Below the pieces are notes generated by a model. It did not search any database. It was not told the DNA's origin and saw only the letters and a program-made list of their open reading frames with translations. A DNA stretch of 64,000 nt from Caulobacter flavus (GTDB taxonomy: Bacteria > Pseudomonadota > Alphaproteobacteria > Caulobacterales > Caulobacteraceae): assembly GCF_003722335.1 (NCBI RefSeq), contig NZ_CP026100.1, positions 5,492,001-5,556,000 of the forward strand. Direction: 5' to 3'. The stretch's first letter is position 1. Every line of letters starts with the position of its first letter. Positions 25,905 through 34,842 of this stretch are shown here, piece by piece. Made by a program: the position numbers and the translations under genes.

Positions 25905-26804
25905 GCGTTGACGGTGATGGGCAGGGGCTGGACCGGAAACGCGCCAGCGGCTTTGCGCCGCTGGCCTCCCTCGTCGCGGGCCAGGGTGAGCAAGGCCTCA
26001 AGGTCCCCGAACAACTGCGCATGGACAGCGCCGCGACGGTCCCCAGGCGTTAGCACGATCCGGTCGATCAGGCCACGCAAAGCCTTGGCCGCCGCATCGC
26101 GATCTTCGGGCCGGTCGAGGGCTTCGGCCAGGGCATAGACCTTCCGGCGATATAGCTCGGGAACGTTGGGGTGAATGTCGGGGACGTCCCTCGGCGCTTC
26201 GGCGAGCCGGCGCTCGATGCCCTCCGCGTCGGCCTCCAAGGAGCGCAGGCGGTCCATGAGCGGCCGGCTATAGCCGCCGTCTTCAATAGCTGTCACCAGC
26301 CCGGCGATGGCCTTGCGGGCCTTCTCCAACTGTTGAAGGTCGGCCTCTCGGGTAGCCCGGCGCTGATGGTTAAGGCGGTTGGTCTCTTCGATGAATGAGC
26401 GCATGGCCTCGGCCAAAGCGTCGGGCGTCATCAGCCGATCCTTCAGGCCCGCTAGAACCCGCGCTTTCCAGCACGTCGCGGAGAACTGAGCGGGCGTTGG
26501 TGCAGCCCGTCCCCATTGTGTGACTGACGCAGGCGAACCGGTCGTTGCTGCGCTTGGCGTAGGAGCCACCGCAGACGCCACACACTAGCAGGCCCGACAG
26601 CAGGTTCTTGGGCCGGCGTACGGTCGCCATCGCCCGGCCTTCACCCTTGGCGATATTGGCCTCGTAGATGCCGACTAGGCTGTCTTGCTGGGCTCGGGCG
26701 GCCTGCCAAAGCTCGTCCGAGACGATCCGCAGATACGGCGCGCTCACATGCACCCAGTCGCTTTCCGGATTGAGGCGCGTGGTCACGCGGCCGGTGTCGG
26801 GGTT
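25905..26804 (-). pseudogene. serine recombinase remnant (C-terminal half), frameshifted
   Basis: Two reverse-strand frames together read as the C-terminal half of a large serine recombinase. Up to about 26470 one frame has NPESDWVHVSAPYLRIVSDELW and the zinc-ribbon motif LLVCGVCGGSYAKRSNDRF with a later GTGC. The match then jumps by one base to KARVLAGLKDRLM and continues through the coiled-coil (ETNRLNHQRRATREADLQQL). The N-terminal catalytic domain with its Ser is absent. The segment is therefore a non-functional trace of an integrative element. At its 5' end it is fused in frame to an unrelated Tat-signal protein. Confidence 0.8.
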
Positions 26805-27113
26805 CTTGAGCTGCGCGTCTATGCGGTCCATTTCCTGGGCCTGCGGGAACGCCTGTTGCGCCTCCTTGGAAAGCTCGTGCCAGCCCGGAATATCGAAGAG
26901 CTCGCCCTCCAGATCCGCCCAGCGGCTGAGGAGGCGATTGATCCTGATGTCGGTCGCCACGAACGTTCCGCAGCGCGTCAGGAGGCTGTCTGCTGGCGGG
27001 GTGACATCCGCCACGGCCGCCACAGGCGCGAGCGCCGCTGCGCCCATCACGGAACGTCTGGTGAGGTCAGGCAGGCGCGCAAGGTCGCCGCCCGTCTTTC
27101 GACGCGAGCCCAT
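26805..27113 (-). pseudogene. N-terminal fragment of a Tat-signal hypothetical protein, fused to the recombinase remnant
   Basis: The frame starts at ATG 27113 and encodes a twin-arginine signal (DLTRRSVMGAAALAPVAAVAD) and about 65 more residues rich in charged helical sequence. It then runs straight into recombinase sequence at about residue 104. Small Tat-signal proteins of this kind occur in alphaproteobacterial islands. The in-frame junction implies a deletion between two genes. Whether the 247-residue chimera is expressed is unknown. Confidence 0.55.
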
Positions 27114-27442
27114 ACATGAATCTCCTCGCTATCCGCTTGGCCGTATCCGCGTGACCAACGGTCGACGATGGGCTTTACGCGTTCGAGAAATTGATACGTA
27201 AGCATACCAAAAACCTGCGGGTCATTGTCGTGCCGACGAAGGCGGATGAGATGTACTAACGTCTCGATACGCCAAGTTCGGTCGCACCATTCGGTATGTG
27301 GAATGTTCAGGGCACAGGCGATTTCATCCTCGACCCCCTGATGTCGAGTGTAGGGCTCGCCGCTTTTCCGGCAGCACGTCAGAGGCGCCGCCCGCATTGG
27401 AGCGGGTTCCTGATGCTGCTGATCCGGCGACGACTGGTTCAT
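27047..27442 (-). CDS. hypothetical island protein, probably truncated
   Basis: 131 residues from ATG 27442. The middle (DEIACALNIPHTEWCDRTWRI, VFGMLTYQFLERVKPIVDRW, then GYGQADSEEIHVWARVE) weakly resembles the N-terminal part of sigma-factor-like proteins found upstream of Tat-signal genes in alphaproteobacterial islands. The last 15 residues lose that character and overlap the next gene by 67 bases, suggesting a deletion junction. The DNA has lower GC and atypical codon use, consistent with acquisition by transfer. Confidence 0.45.
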   Translation of the reverse strand: MNQSSPDQQHQEPAPMRAAPLTCCRKSGEPYTRHQGVEDEIACALNIPHTEWCDRTWRIETLVHLIRLRRHDNDPQVFGMLTYQFLERVKPIVDRWSRGYGQADSEEIHVWARVERRAATLRACLTSPDVP

Positions 27443-27705
27443 GCCAAGCTCAAGAGCAGTTTCGGCGCGACCGGAAGTCCGAGCGTAAAATTTTCTCGGC
27501 TGGTTCTTGAAGCCAACCGAAACCGCTCGCTACTCGGGTATGAAGCTCGCGAATTGATGGCCTACTTCTCCTAGCCAAGGCCAAGTTAGAAGTGGGTTTG
27601 CGGGTAAACGCAACTGGAGGCTGCCACTCGGCCTAGACACCAAGTCGGCGGGCAGGCAGCTTGCTCCACTAGATCGCCACCGTCAGCAATTGTTGGTTCG
27701 GGTGA
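27443..27705. other. low-GC gap of the element scar, no supported gene
   Basis: This stretch contains no convincing gene. A 92-codon forward frame (27296-27574) overlaps the reverse-strand gene and shows no family features. Base composition stays lower than in the surroundings. It joins the repeat element at 27706. Confidence 0.5.
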
Positions 27706-27838
27706 ATTCTCGCCCTTGTGGCGGGAACCTCTCTGTCAGCCGCAAAGGCGGTAGAGGCGGATCGCCAGCGATCCGCTTGCGTCTCACGTGGCGGCGGAAC
27801 CAGGGCTTCCCGCCACAAGGGCGGGAATGACGGGAGAG
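27706..27838. repeat. palindromic intergenic element of about 130 bp, copy A
   Basis: Outer arms CGCCCTTGTGGCGGGAACCTC (left) and CTTCCCGCCACAAGGGCGGG (right) are inverted. Between them lie GTCAGCCGCAAAGGCGGTAGAGG and CCGCTTGCGTCTCACGTGGC. The entire unit is present again, reverse-complemented, at 29745-29881. It ends 72 bases before epmB. Confidence 0.85.
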
Positions 27839-27910
27839 AGGGGGCGAGGCAGCGCTCAATCCTCCCGCATTTGCCAACCACGCCCGTTCGGCGCATATCC
27901 CGCTGCGATC

Positions 27911-28954
27911 ATGATCGCCGCCAAGAAGACCCTTCGCAGCGCCAGCGCCCTGGCGCAGGCCGGACTCGTTTCCGTCGACCGCCTGCCGGCGCTGGAACGC
28001 GTGGCCGCCCAGTACGCGGTGGCCATCACGCCCGACATGGCCCAGCTGATCGACGAGGCCGATCCGTTCGACCCGATCGCCCGCCAGTTCACGCCCACCG
28101 AAGCCGAGCTGACCACCCTGCCAGCCGAGTCCGAAGACCCGATCGGCGACTTCGCCCACAGCCCGGTCGAGGGGATCGTCCACCGCTATCCCGACCGCGT
28201 GCTGCTCAAGCCCACCCACACCTGCGCGGTCTATTGCCGGTTCTGCTTCCGGCGCGAGATGGTCGGTCCCGAGGGGCTCAAGACCCTGTCTCCGGACGAG
28301 CTGGACGCGGCCTTCGCCTATGTCGCCGCCCGCCCCCAGATCTGGGAGGTGATCGTCACCGGCGGCGACCCGTTCGTGCTGTCGCCGCGCCGCATCGCCG
28401 ACCTGATGGACCGGCTGGAGGCGATCGAGCACGTCAAGGTCGTGCGCTTCCACACGCGTATCCCTTCCGTGGATCCGCAAGCCGTGACGCCCGAGCTGGT
28501 GGCGGCGCTGAAGCGCGGCTCCAAGGCGGTCTATGTCGCCCTGCACGCCAACCACGCCCGCGAACTGACTCCGGCCGCCCGCGCGGCCTGCGCGCGCCTG
28601 GTGGACGCGGGCGTTCCGATGATCGGCCAGACCGTGCTGCTGAAGGGCGTCAACGACGATCCCGAAAGCCTGGGCGCGCTGATGCGGGCGCTGGTCGAGA
28701 CGCGGGTGAAACCCTATTACCTGCACCAGGGCGATCTGGCCCCCGGCACCAGCCACCTGCGCACCAGCGTCGAGGAAGGCCAGGCGCTGATGAAGGCCAT
28801 TCGCGGCCGCTTCTCGGGCCTGTGCCAGCCGACCTACATGCTCGACATCCCCGACGGCCACGGCAAGGTTCCGATCGGTCCCAACTATCTGGACGACGGC
28901 GCGGTGGAAGACCCGCGCGGCCAGACCCACGCCTATCCCCCGAAAGTCGACTGA
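27911..28954 (+). CDS. epmB: EF-P (R)-beta-lysylation enzyme EpmB / lysine 2,3-aminomutase family
   Basis: 347 residues from ATG 27911, the length of EpmB and shorter than clostridial lysine 2,3-aminomutase. The radical SAM motif CAVYCRFC (C105, C109, C112) is followed by VTGGDPF. A Lys/Gly-rich PLP region lies near the C-terminus (SGLCQPTYMLDIPDGHGKVP). EpmB makes (R)-beta-lysine from alpha-lysine for EF-P modification. Because efp and epmA lie 4-5 kb upstream, this assignment is much better supported than a catabolic aminomutase. rluF-like starts 4 bases later. Confidence 0.92.
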   Translation: MIAAKKTLRSASALAQAGLVSVDRLPALERVAAQYAVAITPDMAQLIDEADPFDPIARQFTPTEAELTTLPAESEDPIGDFAHSPVEGIVHRYPDRVLLKPTHTCAVYCRFCFRREMVGPEGLKTLSPDELDAAFAYVAARPQIWEVIVTGGDPFVLSPRRIADLMDRLEAIEHVKVVRFHTRIPSVDPQAVTPELVAALKRGSKAVYVALHANHARELTPAARAACARLVDAGVPMIGQTVLLKGVNDDPESLGALMRALVETRVKPYYLHQGDLAPGTSHLRTSVEEGQALMKAIRGRFSGLCQPTYMLDIPDGHGKVPIGPNYLDDGAVEDPRGQTHAYPPKVD

Positions 28955-28958
28955 CCTC

Positions 28959-29720
28959 ATGGCCTGGACCCGCACCTACGACGAGGCCGAGCCTCAGCGC
29001 GTCAACAAGTGGCTGGCCCAGAGCGGGGTCTGCTCGCGCCGCGAAGCCGAGGCCCTGATCGGCCAGGGCCTGGTGACCATCGACGGCGAGGTCGTCGAGG
29101 ACGCCGGCCGCAAGATCCTGCCCGGCCAGACGCTGGTGCTGAACGACGGCGCCACCCAGAAGCTGGGCGCGGCCATGACGGTGATGATCCACAAGCCCGT
29201 CGGCATCGTCTCGTCCCAGCCGGAAGGCGAGCAGATCCCGGCCGTGCGCCTGCTGACCAAGGCCGCCCAGTTCGGCCAGCCCGGCCCAGTGCCAGGCCGC
29301 GACAGCAAGCTGGCGCCGGTGGGGCGGCTGGACATGGACTCGCGCGGCCTGCTGATCCTGTCCGAGGACGGGGTGGTGGCCAAGGCGGTGATCGGCCCGG
29401 AGTCGACGCTGGAGAAGGAATACCGCGTCCGGGTTCGCGGCGAGCTGACCCGCGAGAAGATCGACTGGCTGCGCCACGGCCTCGAACTCGACGGCCGCAA
29501 GCTCAAGCGCGCCGTGGTCGACCGCCTGGGCCAGGAAACCCTGCGCTTCGTGCTGACCGAAGGCCGCAACCGCCAGATCCGCCGCATGTGCGACCTGGTG
29601 GAGCTGGACGTGATCGACCTGTTTCGCCACCGCGTCGGTCCGATCGAACTGGGCGACCTGCCCGAAGGTCGCTGGCGCCCGCTGACGCCGGCCGAGCGCG
29701 AGGCGCTGATCCGGGGGTAA
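28959..29720 (+). CDS. 23S rRNA pseudouridine synthase, RsuA/RluB/E/F family
   Basis: 253 residues. An S4 RNA-binding domain (QRVNKWLAQSGVCSRREAEALI, about 12-33) precedes the catalytic domain. The catalytic Asp125 is in VGRLDMDSRGLLILS, and a further family motif is EGRNRQIRRMC. The lack of a long C-terminal extension and the overall sequence favour RluF over RluB, but the exact target uridine cannot be decided here. It starts 4 bases after epmB and is probably co-transcribed, giving a translation-related pair. Confidence 0.9.
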   Translation: MAWTRTYDEAEPQRVNKWLAQSGVCSRREAEALIGQGLVTIDGEVVEDAGRKILPGQTLVLNDGATQKLGAAMTVMIHKPVGIVSSQPEGEQIPAVRLLTKAAQFGQPGPVPGRDSKLAPVGRLDMDSRGLLILSEDGVVAKAVIGPESTLEKEYRVRVRGELTREKIDWLRHGLELDGRKLKRAVVDRLGQETLRFVLTEGRNRQIRRMCDLVELDVIDLFRHRVGPIELGDLPEGRWRPLTPAEREALIRG

Positions 29721-29744
29721 TTCCCTTCGTCTCGCCCCCTACCT

Positions 29745-29881
29745 CCCGTCATTCCCGCCCTTGTGGCGGGAACCTCTGGTTCCGCTCGCACGTGAAGCGC
29801 AAGCGGCGTGCTGAGCACGCCGCCCTTACTGCTCTTGCGGCTGACAGAGGGGTTCCCGCCACAAGGGCGGGAATGACGGGA
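29745..29881. repeat. palindromic intergenic element of about 130 bp, copy B (inverted relative to copy A)
   Basis: Reads CCCGTCATTCCCGCCCTTGT at the left end and ACAAGGGCGGGAATGACGGG at the right end. Its reverse complement matches copy A at 27706-27838 over nearly the whole length, including CTCTGTCAGCCGCAA and CGGAACCAG. It follows the rluF-like stop by 25 bases, so the epmB-rluF pair is bracketed. Confidence 0.85.
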
Positions 29882-30017
29882 GTTGGGAGCAAGTGCGAAC
29901 CCACCGCCCAACTCCCGCCACGGCGTGTTGCAAGTTCGCCCAAAGCCGTTTCAAAGCCGCAACATCGTCGCGACGTGACGTTGTTAGCCAGTCGATCCCA
30001 ATACACTGGAGATCGAC

Positions 30018-30254
30018 ATGAAAGTCGTCGTCACCGCGCTTGCCCTCGGCGCCCTCGCCCTTTCCACCCCGGTGCTGGCGCAAGGCCACGACCGCCACGA
30101 CACGCCCGCCCCGCGTCACGAGCAGGCCAAGCCGAGCAAGGAAACCAAGCAACAGCGCCACGTGCGCGCCTGCAAGGCCAAGTACCGCTCCTACGACGTC
30201 AAGCGCGACGCCTACCGCGGCCAGGGCGGCCGATGGATCAAATGCCGCCTCTAG
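30018..30254 (+). CDS. small BA14K-like exported protein
   Basis: 78 residues with a signal peptide (MKVVVTALALGALALSTPVLAQG), then a His/Lys-rich linker. The C-terminal motif HVRACKAKYRSYDVKRDAYRG followed by GRWIKC resembles the C-x-x-KYRSYD-x-YxGxxG-C pattern of the BA14K family (short rhizobial immunoreactive/lectin-like proteins). Its role is unknown. SD CTGGAGA precedes the start and a strong terminator follows at 30271, so it is monocistronic. Confidence 0.7.
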   Translation: MKVVVTALALGALALSTPVLAQGHDRHDTPAPRHEQAKPSKETKQQRHVRACKAKYRSYDVKRDAYRGQGGRWIKCRL

Positions 30255-30270
30255 CAGTTTAGCTTGAGCA

Positions 30271-30302
30271 TCGGGTCGCCAAGGTCGGCGACCCGACTTT
30301 TC
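30271..30302 (+). terminator. intrinsic terminator after the BA14K-like gene
   Basis: Perfect 10-bp stem (TCGGGTCGCC / GGCGACCCGA) with a 6-base loop followed by CTTTTC. It isolates the small gene from the efflux operon starting at 30388. Confidence 0.85.
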
Positions 30303-30387
30303 GCGCATCGCTTACCCTCCGCCGGCGTCCCCCTGGACGACGGCGCTTCGAGCATCTTCGCCGCCCGTCCGCGCCCAGAGGCCGTCC

Positions 30388-31701
30388 ATGACCGAACCCC
30401 GCCCGTCCCTCGCCGTTCGCAAGCCCAGCCGCCGGGCGCGGATCATCGGCGGCGCCGTCGCCCTGGCCGCTCTGGCCGGCGTCGGCGTGCTGGCCTGGAC
30501 CCTGCTGAACGGCGGCGGAAGCGGCGGCGACATGGGCGGCCCCGGGGGGCCCGGGGGGCCCGGCGGCCCAGGTGGCGGCGGCGGCCGTCGCGGGCCGGCC
30601 AGCACCGTGGCGGTGGCGACGGCGGCCAAGGCCGACCTGCCGGTGGTCATCGAGGCCCTGGGCACGGTGACCCCGGCCGCGACCGTCACCGTCAAGCCGC
30701 AGGTCTCGGGCGTCATCACCCAGGTGCTGTTCCGCGAGGGCCAGATGGTCCAGGCCGGCCAGACCCTGGTGCAGATCGACCAGCGCCCCTACCAGATGGC
30801 CCTGATGGAGGCGCAGGGAAACCTGACCCGCGACGAGGCCCAACTGGCTGTCGCCCGCCTGACCCTCAAGCGCTACCAGACCCTGCTCGAGCAGGACTCG
30901 ATCGCCCGCCAGGAGGTCGACACCCAGGCCGCCACCGTCAAGCAGCTGGAAGGCACGGTGATGAGCGATCGCGCCGCGGTCGGCACCGCCCGCCTGAACG
31001 TCGGCTTCTCGCGCATCACCGCTCCGGTCAGCGGCCGGGTGGGCCTGCGCGTGGTCGACGTCGGCAACTACATCGCCTCGGGCGACGCCAGCGGGGTCGC
31101 GGTGATCACCACCCTGTCGCCGATCGACGTCGAGTTCACCGTCCCGCAGGACGACGTGCCGCGCATCTCGCAGCGGGTGTTCGGCGGCGCCACCCTGCCA
31201 GTCACCGTGCTCGACCGCACCCGCGCCAACACCCTGGACCAGGGCACGTTCTCGACCCTGGACAACCTGGTCGACACCGGCACCGGCACGGTGAAGGGCA
31301 AGGCCCGCTTCCCCAACAGCGGCGGCAAGCTGTTCCCCAGCCAGTTCGTCAACGTCCGTATCCAGCTCGACACCCTCAAGGACGCCGTGGTCGTGCCGGC
31401 CACCGCCGTGCGCCAGGGCTCGGACGGCGCCTTCGTCTGGAAGCTGAAGAGCGACCAGACCGTCACCAAGACCAAGGTCAAGACCGGCCAGTCGACCACC
31501 ACCCAGGTGGCCGTCATCGAGGGTCTCGCCGTCGGCGACAAGGTCATCACCGAGGGCGGCGACCGCCTGACCGAAGGCGGCAAGGTGCAGCTGCCGGGCC
31601 AGGCGGCCCAGCGCCAGGGCGGCCAGCGCGGCGAGAAGGGCCAGCGCGGCAAGCGTCCCGAAGGCGGTGAAGGCGGCGAGCGCCGTCGGCGTCCCGAGTA
31701 A
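30388..31701 (+). CDS. RND efflux membrane-fusion (adaptor) protein, MdtA-like
   Basis: 437 residues. An N-terminal membrane anchor (about 20-40) is followed by an unusual run of GGP repeats and glycines (residues about 47-66). The lipoyl/hairpin/beta-barrel adaptor follows (LGTVTPAATVTVKPQVSGVI, helical hairpin from about 130, PVSGRVGLRVVDVGNYI). The C-terminus is long, basic and Gln/Gly/Arg-rich. It joins the two RND pumps to the outer membrane channel across the periplasm. First gene of a four-gene operon; the next starts 15 bases later. Confidence 0.93.
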   Translation: MTEPRPSLAVRKPSRRARIIGGAVALAALAGVGVLAWTLLNGGGSGGDMGGPGGPGGPGGPGGGGGRRGPASTVAVATAAKADLPVVIEALGTVTPAATVTVKPQVSGVITQVLFREGQMVQAGQTLVQIDQRPYQMALMEAQGNLTRDEAQLAVARLTLKRYQTLLEQDSIARQEVDTQAATVKQLEGTVMSDRAAVGTARLNVGFSRITAPVSGRVGLRVVDVGNYIASGDASGVAVITTLSPIDVEFTVPQDDVPRISQRVFGGATLPVTVLDRTRANTLDQGTFSTLDNLVDTGTGTVKGKARFPNSGGKLFPSQFVNVRIQLDTLKDAVVVPATAVRQGSDGAFVWKLKSDQTVTKTKVKTGQSTTTQVAVIEGLAVGDKVITEGGDRLTEGGKVQLPGQAAQRQGGQRGEKGQRGKRPEGGEGGERRRRPE

Positions 31702-31716
31702 GCCGGCGGACGGTCG

Positions 31717-34700
31717 ATGAACCCCTCGCGCCCCTTCATCCAGCGGCCGGTCGCCACGGCCCTGTTCATGGCGGCCATCGTGCTGGCCGGCCTGGTCGGC
31801 TTTCGGCTGCTGCCGCTGTCGGCCCTGCCGCAGGTCGACTACCCCACTATCCAGGTCCAGACCCTCTATCCGGGTGCCAGCCCCGAGGTGATGAGCCAGA
31901 CCGTCACCGCCCCGCTGGAACGCCAGCTGGGCGAGATGTCGGGCCTGGCGCGCATGAGCTCGGTCAGCACGGCCGGCGCCAGCGTCATCACCCTGCAGTT
32001 CAATCTGGGCGAGACCCTCGACGTCGCCGAGCAGGAAGTGCAGGCGGCGATGAACGCGGCCAATTCGCTGTTGCCGGCCGACCTGCCCGCCCCACCGGTC
32101 TACGCCAAGGTCAATCCGGCCGACGCCCCGGTGCTGACCCTGGCCATCACGTCGGACACCCTGCCGATGACCGAGGTGCAGAACCTGGTCAACACCCGTC
32201 TGGCCCAGAAGATCAGCCAGGTCTCGGGCGTGGGCCTGGTGTCGCTCAGCGGCGGCCAGAAGCCGGCCATCCGCATCCAGGCCGACACCCAGGCCATGGC
32301 CTCCTACGGCCTGACGCTGTCGGAACTGCAGAGCGCCATCGACAGCTCCAACGCCAACAGCGCCAAGGGCAGCTTCGACGGCCCCACCCGCACCTACACG
32401 ATCAACGCCAACGACCAGCTGCTGACGGTCGACGACTATCTGAACCTGATCGTCACCTACAAGAACGAGGCCCCGATCCGCATCCGCGACGTGGCCAGCG
32501 TGGTGCAGAGCGCCGAGAACACCCGCCTGGGCGCCTGGGCCGGCAAGACCCCGGCGATCATCGTCAACGTCCAGCGCCAGCCGGGCGCCAACGTCATCAA
32601 GACCGTCGACGCCATCAAGGCCAAGCTGCCGGAGCTGCAGGCCGGCCTGCCGGCGACGCTGAAGGTCGAGGTCCTGGCCGACCGCACCACCGGCATCCGC
32701 GCCTCGGTGCACCACGTGGAGATGGAACTGGTGCTGGCCGTGGTGATGGTCGTGCTGGTGATCTTCTTCTTCCTGCACTCCATCCGCGCGACCGTGATCG
32801 CCAGCCTGGCCGTGCCGATCTCGCTGATCGGCTCGTGCGGAGTGATGTACCTGCTGGGCTACAGCCTCAACAACCTCTCCCTGATGGCCCTGACCATCGC
32901 GACGGGCTTCGTCGTCGACGACGCCATCGTGATGATCGAGAACATCATCCGCCACATGGAGAAGGGCGAAAAGCCGATGGAGGCGGCCCTGAAGGGCGCG
33001 CGCGAGATCGGCTTCACCATCATCTCGCTGACCATTTCGCTGATCGCGGTGCTGATCCCGCTGCTGTTCATGGGCGACGTGGTCGGGCGCCTGTTCCGCG
33101 AGTTCGCCGTCAGCCTGGCCATCACCATCCTGATCTCGGCCGTGGTGTCGCTGACCCTGACGCCGATGCTGTCGGCCCGCTGGCTCAAGAGCCACGAGGA
33201 AGACAAGCCCGGCCGCGTCGGCGCCAGGGCCCAGCAGGTCTTCGAACGGATCGAGGCCCGCTACGAGACGGCTCTCGCCTGGGTCATGGCCCGCCAGAAG
33301 GCCACCCTGGTCGTCGCCGTCGCCACCCTGGTGCTGACCGGCGTGCTGTACATGGTCATTCCCAAGGGCCTGTTCCCGACCCAGGACACCGGCCAGCTCC
33401 AGGCCCGCACCGAGGTCGAGCAGTCGGTGTCCTACGAGCGCATGGCCGGCCTGCAGCAGCAGGCGGCGGCGGCCATCCTCGACGATCCGGCCGTGGCCAG
33501 CGTGGCCTCGTTCATCGGCGTCGACGGCGCCAACAACAGCATGCTCCACACCGGCCAGATGCAGATCAACCTGAAGGGCGACCGCAAGGGCTCGCAGGAA
33601 AAGATCATGCAGCGGCTGCGCGAGCGCGTGGCCCAGGTGCCGGGCGTCACCCTCTACCTCCAGCCCACCCAGGACCTGACCATCGACGCCGAGAGCGGGC
33701 CGACCCAGTACCGCCTGTCGCTGGAAGGCGCTGACACCGCCACGGTCAAGGAATGGGCCGGCAAGCTGGCCGAAAGGCTGGCGACCGTGAAGGCCGTCCG
33801 CAACATCTACAGCGACGCCTCGGCCACCGGGGCCGCGGCCTATATCGACATCGACCGCGACACCGCCGCGCGGCTTTCGATCACCGCTTCCGACGTCGAC
33901 GACGCCCTCTACAGCGCGTTTGGCCAGCGGATCGTCTCGACGATCTTCACCGAGACCAACCAGTACCGGGTGATCCTGGAGGCCAAGCCCGGCCTGCTGA
34001 CCGATCCCGCCTCGCTGGGGAACCTGAACCTGCGCACCGGCGGCGGCTCGCCCGCGCCGCTGGCGGCCTTCTCGACCATCAAGGAACAGCAGTCGCCGCT
34101 GCAGGTGACCCACGTCGCCCAGTTCCCGGCCACCACCCTGGGCTTCGACACCGCGCCGGGCGTCTCGCTGGGCCACGCCGTCGACGAGATCCGCGCGGCG
34201 ATGAAGGACATCGGCATGCCCTCGTCGGTGACCCACACCTTCCTGGGCGCGGCCGGCGCCTACGAGAACTCGCTGAGCAACCAGCTGTGGCTGATCCTGG
34301 CGGCCGTGGTCTGCGTCTACATCGTGCTGGGCGTGCTCTACGAGAGCTACATCCACCCGCTGACCATCCTGTCGACCCTGCCCTCGGCCGGCGTCGGGGC
34401 CCTGCTGGCGCTGTGGCTGACCGGTCACGACCTCGGCGTGATCGGGATCATCGGCATCATCCTGCTGATCGGCATCGTCAAGAAGAACGCGATCATGATG
34501 ATCGACTTCGCCATCGAGGCCGAGCGCAACGAGGGCAAGTCGCCGGAGGAGGCGATCTTCCAGGCCGCCATCCTGCGCTTCCGGCCGATCCTGATGACCA
34601 CGCTGGCGGCCCTGTTCGCCGCCGTGCCGCTGATGCTGGGCTTCGGCGAGGGCGCGGAGCTGCGCCGGCCGCTGGGCATCGCCATCTTCGGCGGCCTGCT

Positions 34701-34842
34701 GGTCAGCCAGCTTCTGACCATGTTCACCACGCCCGTGGTCTACCTGGCCTTCGACCGCATCGCGCCGTCGGGCAGGAAGCGCCGCGACGATGGCGTTGAC
34801 GAGGATCGCGTCGACCAGCCGCTGCCGGGCTTGCCGTCATGA
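31717..34842 (+). CDS. RND multidrug efflux transporter, MdtB-like
   Basis: 1041 residues with the 12-helix, two-loop layout of hydrophobe/amphiphile RND pumps (HAE1). The start MNPSRPFIQRPVATALFMAAIVLAGLVGF in short is RPFIQRPVATALF, the typical first helix. TM4 carries the proton-relay Asp pair in GFVVDDAIVMIEN, and TM10 carries the relay Lys in GIVKKNAIMMIDFA. It exports drugs, bile-like detergents or toxic metabolites using proton influx. Its stop overlaps the next start by 4 bases (ATGA), indicating translational coupling and probably MdtBC-type heterotrimers. Confidence 0.95.
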   Translation: MNPSRPFIQRPVATALFMAAIVLAGLVGFRLLPLSALPQVDYPTIQVQTLYPGASPEVMSQTVTAPLERQLGEMSGLARMSSVSTAGASVITLQFNLGETLDVAEQEVQAAMNAANSLLPADLPAPPVYAKVNPADAPVLTLAITSDTLPMTEVQNLVNTRLAQKISQVSGVGLVSLSGGQKPAIRIQADTQAMASYGLTLSELQSAIDSSNANSAKGSFDGPTRTYTINANDQLLTVDDYLNLIVTYKNEAPIRIRDVASVVQSAENTRLGAWAGKTPAIIVNVQRQPGANVIKTVDAIKAKLPELQAGLPATLKVEVLADRTTGIRASVHHVEMELVLAVVMVVLVIFFFLHSIRATVIASLAVPISLIGSCGVMYLLGYSLNNLSLMALTIATGFVVDDAIVMIENIIRHMEKGEKPMEAALKGAREIGFTIISLTISLIAVLIPLLFMGDVVGRLFREFAVSLAITILISAVVSLTLTPMLSARWLKSHEEDKPGRVGARAQQVFERIEARYETALAWVMARQKATLVVAVATLVLTGVLYMVIPKGLFPTQDTGQLQARTEVEQSVSYERMAGLQQQAAAAILDDPAVASVASFIGVDGANNSMLHTGQMQINLKGDRKGSQEKIMQRLRERVAQVPGVTLYLQPTQDLTIDAESGPTQYRLSLEGADTATVKEWAGKLAERLATVKAVRNIYSDASATGAAAYIDIDRDTAARLSITASDVDDALYSAFGQRIVSTIFTETNQYRVILEAKPGLLTDPASLGNLNLRTGGGSPAPLAAFSTIKEQQSPLQVTHVAQFPATTLGFDTAPGVSLGHAVDEIRAAMKDIGMPSSVTHTFLGAAGAYENSLSNQLWLILAAVVCVYIVLGVLYESYIHPLTILSTLPSAGVGALLALWLTGHDLGVIGIIGIILLIGIVKKNAIMMIDFAIEAERNEGKSPEEAIFQAAILRFRPILMTTLAALFAAVPLMLGFGEGAELRRPLGIAIFGGLLVSQLLTMFTTPVVYLAFDRIAPSGRKRRDDGVDEDRVDQPLPGLPS

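Noticed and set aside
27296..27574. Possible 92-residue forward gene in the element scar
   Set aside because: Overlaps the reverse-strand island gene, lacks a ribosome-binding site and has no family features; may be chance in lower-GC DNA.
30259..34428. Reverse-strand open frame of 1389 codons opposite the efflux genes
   Set aside because: It lies exactly antisense to intact RND genes, is full of His/Asp/Gly/Arg repeats typical of antisense frames in GC-rich DNA, and shows no domain.
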